From Schlesneria paludicola DSM 18645 (GTDB lineage: Bacteria > Planctomycetota > Planctomycetia > Planctomycetales > Planctomycetaceae): DNA of 64,000 nucleotides. The DNA lies in NCBI RefSeq assembly GCF_000255655.1, contig NZ_JH636434.1, forward strand, positions 1,344,581 to 1,408,580, in the 5' to 3' direction. Positions 61,696-64,000 of the stretch are shown here, piece after piece; position 1 is the stretch's first letter; the number at the start of each line of letters is the position of its first letter. The notes under the pieces were generated by a model, which saw only the letters and a program-made list of their open reading frames with translations, made no database searches and was not told the origin of the DNA. Made by a program: the position numbers and the translations under genes.

Positions 61696-64000
61696 TCAGG
61701 CTGTCCTTTGCGCAGGACGAACCGTGTCACGACTGGTAACGGTCGCGTTCGAGGCCCGCCCTCCACGTCGTGATGCCAAACCTGACAGCGGAATCTCTTC
61801 TTCGATCGCAAGGCCCCGAATCGCCGCGGCAATCTGACGCTGAACGACCGTAATTTCGCTCAACGGCAATGGCCCCATGGCATTGATTTCGCGTTTCAAT
61901 GCCATCGCCAACGGTGAAGCAACACAACTGAAGATCCTCTGCCGTAATCCCGTCGACACACCCTTCAACGCCACAGCCCAGCGAAACTGGCCCGTCCGCT
62001 GCATCACCAAACGCAAGGTTGCGTCATCGATCAGAGCCAGATCGCTAAACGAAAACAACTCGTCCTTCAGAGCATCCGCCACCGTTGAATCACGCGTTTC
62101 GATCGTCCTCATGAGTGACGCGGCACTCGACGAATCGGCGGCGCTCAGCATTTTCGCCGCACGGGCGACGCCACCGGTGTGCACCGGAATGCGACCAAGT
62201 CGATCATGTAGCAGCGCGGCGATGTCCGCCAAGACATCGAGATCGGTCGCCGCAAGTCGGGACACTCTCCCCAGAAGATCGGCCTGTGCTTCGGCCGAAA
62301 ATCCAGACAACACTTGGGCAGCCAAAGGAGGTGATAGCTGTGATGTGACAAGTGCGATGGTCTGCGGATGCTCGTCCTGAATCAACTGACGGATCTCATC
62401 CGCGTGCCGATGGTGCAGAAACGCGAACGGCCCCGCTGCAACCTGTGCTTCCACCTTCACCAACGCGGGTTCGACATCGTCGCGTTCGAGTGTCCGTTCC
62501 AGCAGGATTCGAGCGGTTTCGGGCCCAGCAGGCTGCACCAGCGGCCGAGACAGGAACGACGTTTGAAACGAACTGAGGACTCGTTCCTGTTCATCGCGTG
62601 TAATATTATCAGCCTTTGCAATCGCAAAAGTAATCTGCTCGACCTTCTCACGCGTAAGCTTTCCAAGCAACTCGGACGCGAGCGACTGATCAAGACTTAA
62701 TAACAGAATTGCAGCCTGTCGATCTCCGTCAGTTTCACTGTAGCTCGCCACGGAACCAACTTCTGACAATGTCTGTCCAACGACGGTTGCCGCAGCGATG
62801 GTGTCAGAGCCGATCAAAGCCCGCACATCGTCCCGCAATAAGGCCACCCGATCGACAACAGGAACGGTGGGACGCGGAATTTCGACCTCCTCGGCAATCG
62901 CGATCGAGGGGCCAGGTTCCTCGAATTCGGTGGGGAACGTCATGTCCGAAGTGCCCTCAGCCTGTTTCGCCGGACGACGAAACAGCCAAATCAGTGTGAA
63001 CGCCAAGCATACCACGCCGACGTAGCTGATCTCCTTCTGCCATCGCCGAGCATGCTCAATCGTCTGATTCCAATTGAGCTGCGGCCCGTCGCTATTCCGA
63101 TCGGCAGATATCCGATCAACAAACGTGACCGAAATTGCGTCGTGAGAGGAGGTCGAAGGAATCAGACGCCGCACAACGCGCTCGACCGTGGCCGCGACTT
63201 CGTCTTCCATCATGTAGGACTCAGAATCCGCTGCTGCACTTCGCGATTTTGAGGATCGACTGGCAGCCACCGCGCGAAGGTAGTCGCGGGGAATTGAGAC
63301 GCTGACTCGCAGCCCAGTCGTTCGCAACGCATCCGACGAAGGCAACGGCGCACCGGAACTCGGAAGTGCGGTAGACGTACCTCGAAATGCGGCCGAATGT
63401 GAATCCGGTTGCATGATCACAGCAGGACGATTCGCGACGGAATCAAATTCAGCCCGTTCGTCAGATTGAAAATTTGTCGTCGTCGCAACACGCGATTCGG
63501 TGTCCTTGTCGAACTGCACCGCGACACTGACGTTGGGAATGTAGGAAAGCGCCTTCAGAAGCTGCTGCTCATATTGAGCAATCAGCGTTTCGTTCGCCGG
63601 GAGTGATCCATTCGTCGACGGTTCGCCCATCCGATCGCCATGGTAGGCGTGTCCCCGAGCGACATCAAAAACCGTGACGTCGACAGGCTTCAGATCGGGA
63701 ACCATGTTCGCCACGACGTGCCGCAATGAATCCACCAGCGACGCCGTGATCTCGTAGCCTGAAGCCGATTTCAAAGTGACATTCGCGGTCGTACGTGGTT
63801 TCTGATTCCATCCATGCCGCCGATCGGAATACGCAATCGCCACCCGGGCGTCGTCGATCCCGGGAATCTGCTTGATGGTGCTGCGCAGTTCCTGAATCAG
63901 CAAAGCCTCTTTCATTTGCTGTCGCTGGCGATCCGTACTGAACGGCCCCAAGGTCTCGAAATGCTTTAACATTTGCGAGCCAAAATCGGCGGGTAGTGCG
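61696..64000 (-). CDS. FliF-FliG fusion, flagellar MS-ring and rotor switch protein, N-terminus cut by window edge
   Basis: One open frame joins two rotor proteins. Numbering from the Met at 63972 (not the true start; the frame is open to the window edge): residues 1-300 match FliF ring-building regions (RSTIKQIPGIDDARVAIAY; VSVSIPRDYLRAV); 316-331 is FliF's second membrane span; 373-405 resembles the FliF C-tail that binds FliG (RDDVRALIGSDTIAAATVV). Then 414-472 is FliG N (DGDRQAAILLLSLDQSLASELL), 523-612 FliG middle with EHPQTIA (534-540) and the GG hinge (600-601), and 633-728 FliG C with FSFSDLALIDD and ALKGVSTGLRQRIF, the torque helix region. No stop or shift between the halves. In most bacteria these are two genes. 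Confidence 0.93.
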   Translation of the reverse strand, partial: ALPADFGSQMLKHFETLGPFSTDRQRQQMKEALLIQELRSTIKQIPGIDDARVAIAYSDRRHGWNQKPRTTANVTLKSASGYEITASLVDSLRHVVANMVPDLKPVDVTVFDVARGHAYHGDRMGEPSTNGSLPANETLIAQYEQQLLKALSYIPNVSVAVQFDKDTESRVATTTNFQSDERAEFDSVANRPAVIMQPDSHSAAFRGTSTALPSSGAPLPSSDALRTTGLRVSVSIPRDYLRAVAASRSSKSRSAAADSESYMMEDEVAATVERVVRRLIPSTSSHDAISVTFVDRISADRNSDGPQLNWNQTIEHARRWQKEISYVGVVCLAFTLIWLFRRPAKQAEGTSDMTFPTEFEEPGPSIAIAEEVEIPRPTVPVVDRVALLRDDVRALIGSDTIAAATVVGQTLSEVGSVASYSETDGDRQAAILLLSLDQSLASELLGKLTREKVEQITFAIAKADNITRDEQERVLSSFQTSFLSRPLVQPAGPETARILLERTLERDDVEPALVKVEAQVAAGPFAFLHHRHADEIRQLIQDEHPQTIALVTSQLSPPLAAQVLSGFSAEAQADLLGRVSRLAATDLDVLADIAALLHDRLGRIPVHTGGVARAAKMLSAADSSSAASLMRTIETRDSTVADALKDELFSFSDLALIDDATLRLVMQRTGQFRWAVALKGVSTGLRQRIFSCVASPLAMALKREINAMGPLPLSEITVVQRQIAAAIRGLAIEEEIPLSGLASRRGGRASNATVTSRDTVRPAQRTA

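Overview
The window comes from a planctomycete, most likely of the Schlesneria/Planctopirus/Gimesia group (an inference from the 5' end of the 16S gene and from gene content, not a placement). It is GC-rich, has weak or absent ribosome binding sites at several genes, and shows family traits of the phylum: planctomycete-type ECF sigma factor, secreted ThuA and PQQ-propeller proteins, a CE15-type esterase, a very large signal peptidase, and dispersed GGGGACTGGC hairpins. I see no CRISPR array, insertion sequence, prophage or integrase.

Layout. 0-8 kb: the 5' end of a 16S rRNA gene leaving the window on the minus strand, a secreted CE15-like esterase, thiC, ftsH and a GT2 glycosyltransferase. 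8-18.5 kb: a DUF4432 sugar epimerase-like gene and a surface-polysaccharide block (GT4, wecB, heparinase II/III-like lyase, second GT4, a PglC-PglD fusion, and a PglE-like aminotransferase); the last four genes form a tight run pointing to a diacetamido-bacillosamine-type first sugar. 18.7-25 kb: an acidic-tailed membrane protein, an orphan ABC-2 permease, purM, a histidine kinase, a secreted thioredoxin-like protein and an ECF sigma factor. 25-30 kb: tRNA-Arg and a bacterial RNA-repair cassette, hen1-pnkp, followed after 8 bases by an AAC(6')-like acetyltransferase. 30-44 kb: a secreted helical protein, a YhaN-like Rad50/SMC ATPase without its usual nuclease partner, an enlarged type I signal peptidase with a zinc ribbon, a DUF6263-like lipoprotein, a universal stress protein and a GH57 glucanotransferase. 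44-53 kb: a TPR protein with a Cys/Gly/His tail, an ArnT-like membrane glycosyltransferase, parB, tRNA-Pro, a frameshifted zinc-binding-type gene, a GNAT enzyme, and a fused FAD-oxidase/MnmM protein. Five parS-like sites lie between 48.1 and 52.1 kb, which suggests the region is close to the chromosome origin. 53-59 kb: a planctomycete membrane protein with a duplicated N-terminal module, an ammonium transporter and a PQQ-propeller protein. 59.5-64 kb: a flagellar block on the minus strand, fliI, fliH and a single reading frame that joins FliF to FliG, cut by the window edge.

The strongest points for follow-up are the natural FliF-FliG fusion, the MnmC-oxidase/MnmM fusion for tRNA wobble-uridine modification, the parS cluster beside parB, the RNA-repair cassette with an attached aminoglycoside-type acetyltransferase, and a family of intergenic hairpins whose core is conserved while parts of their arms differ in sequence yet remain base-paired.
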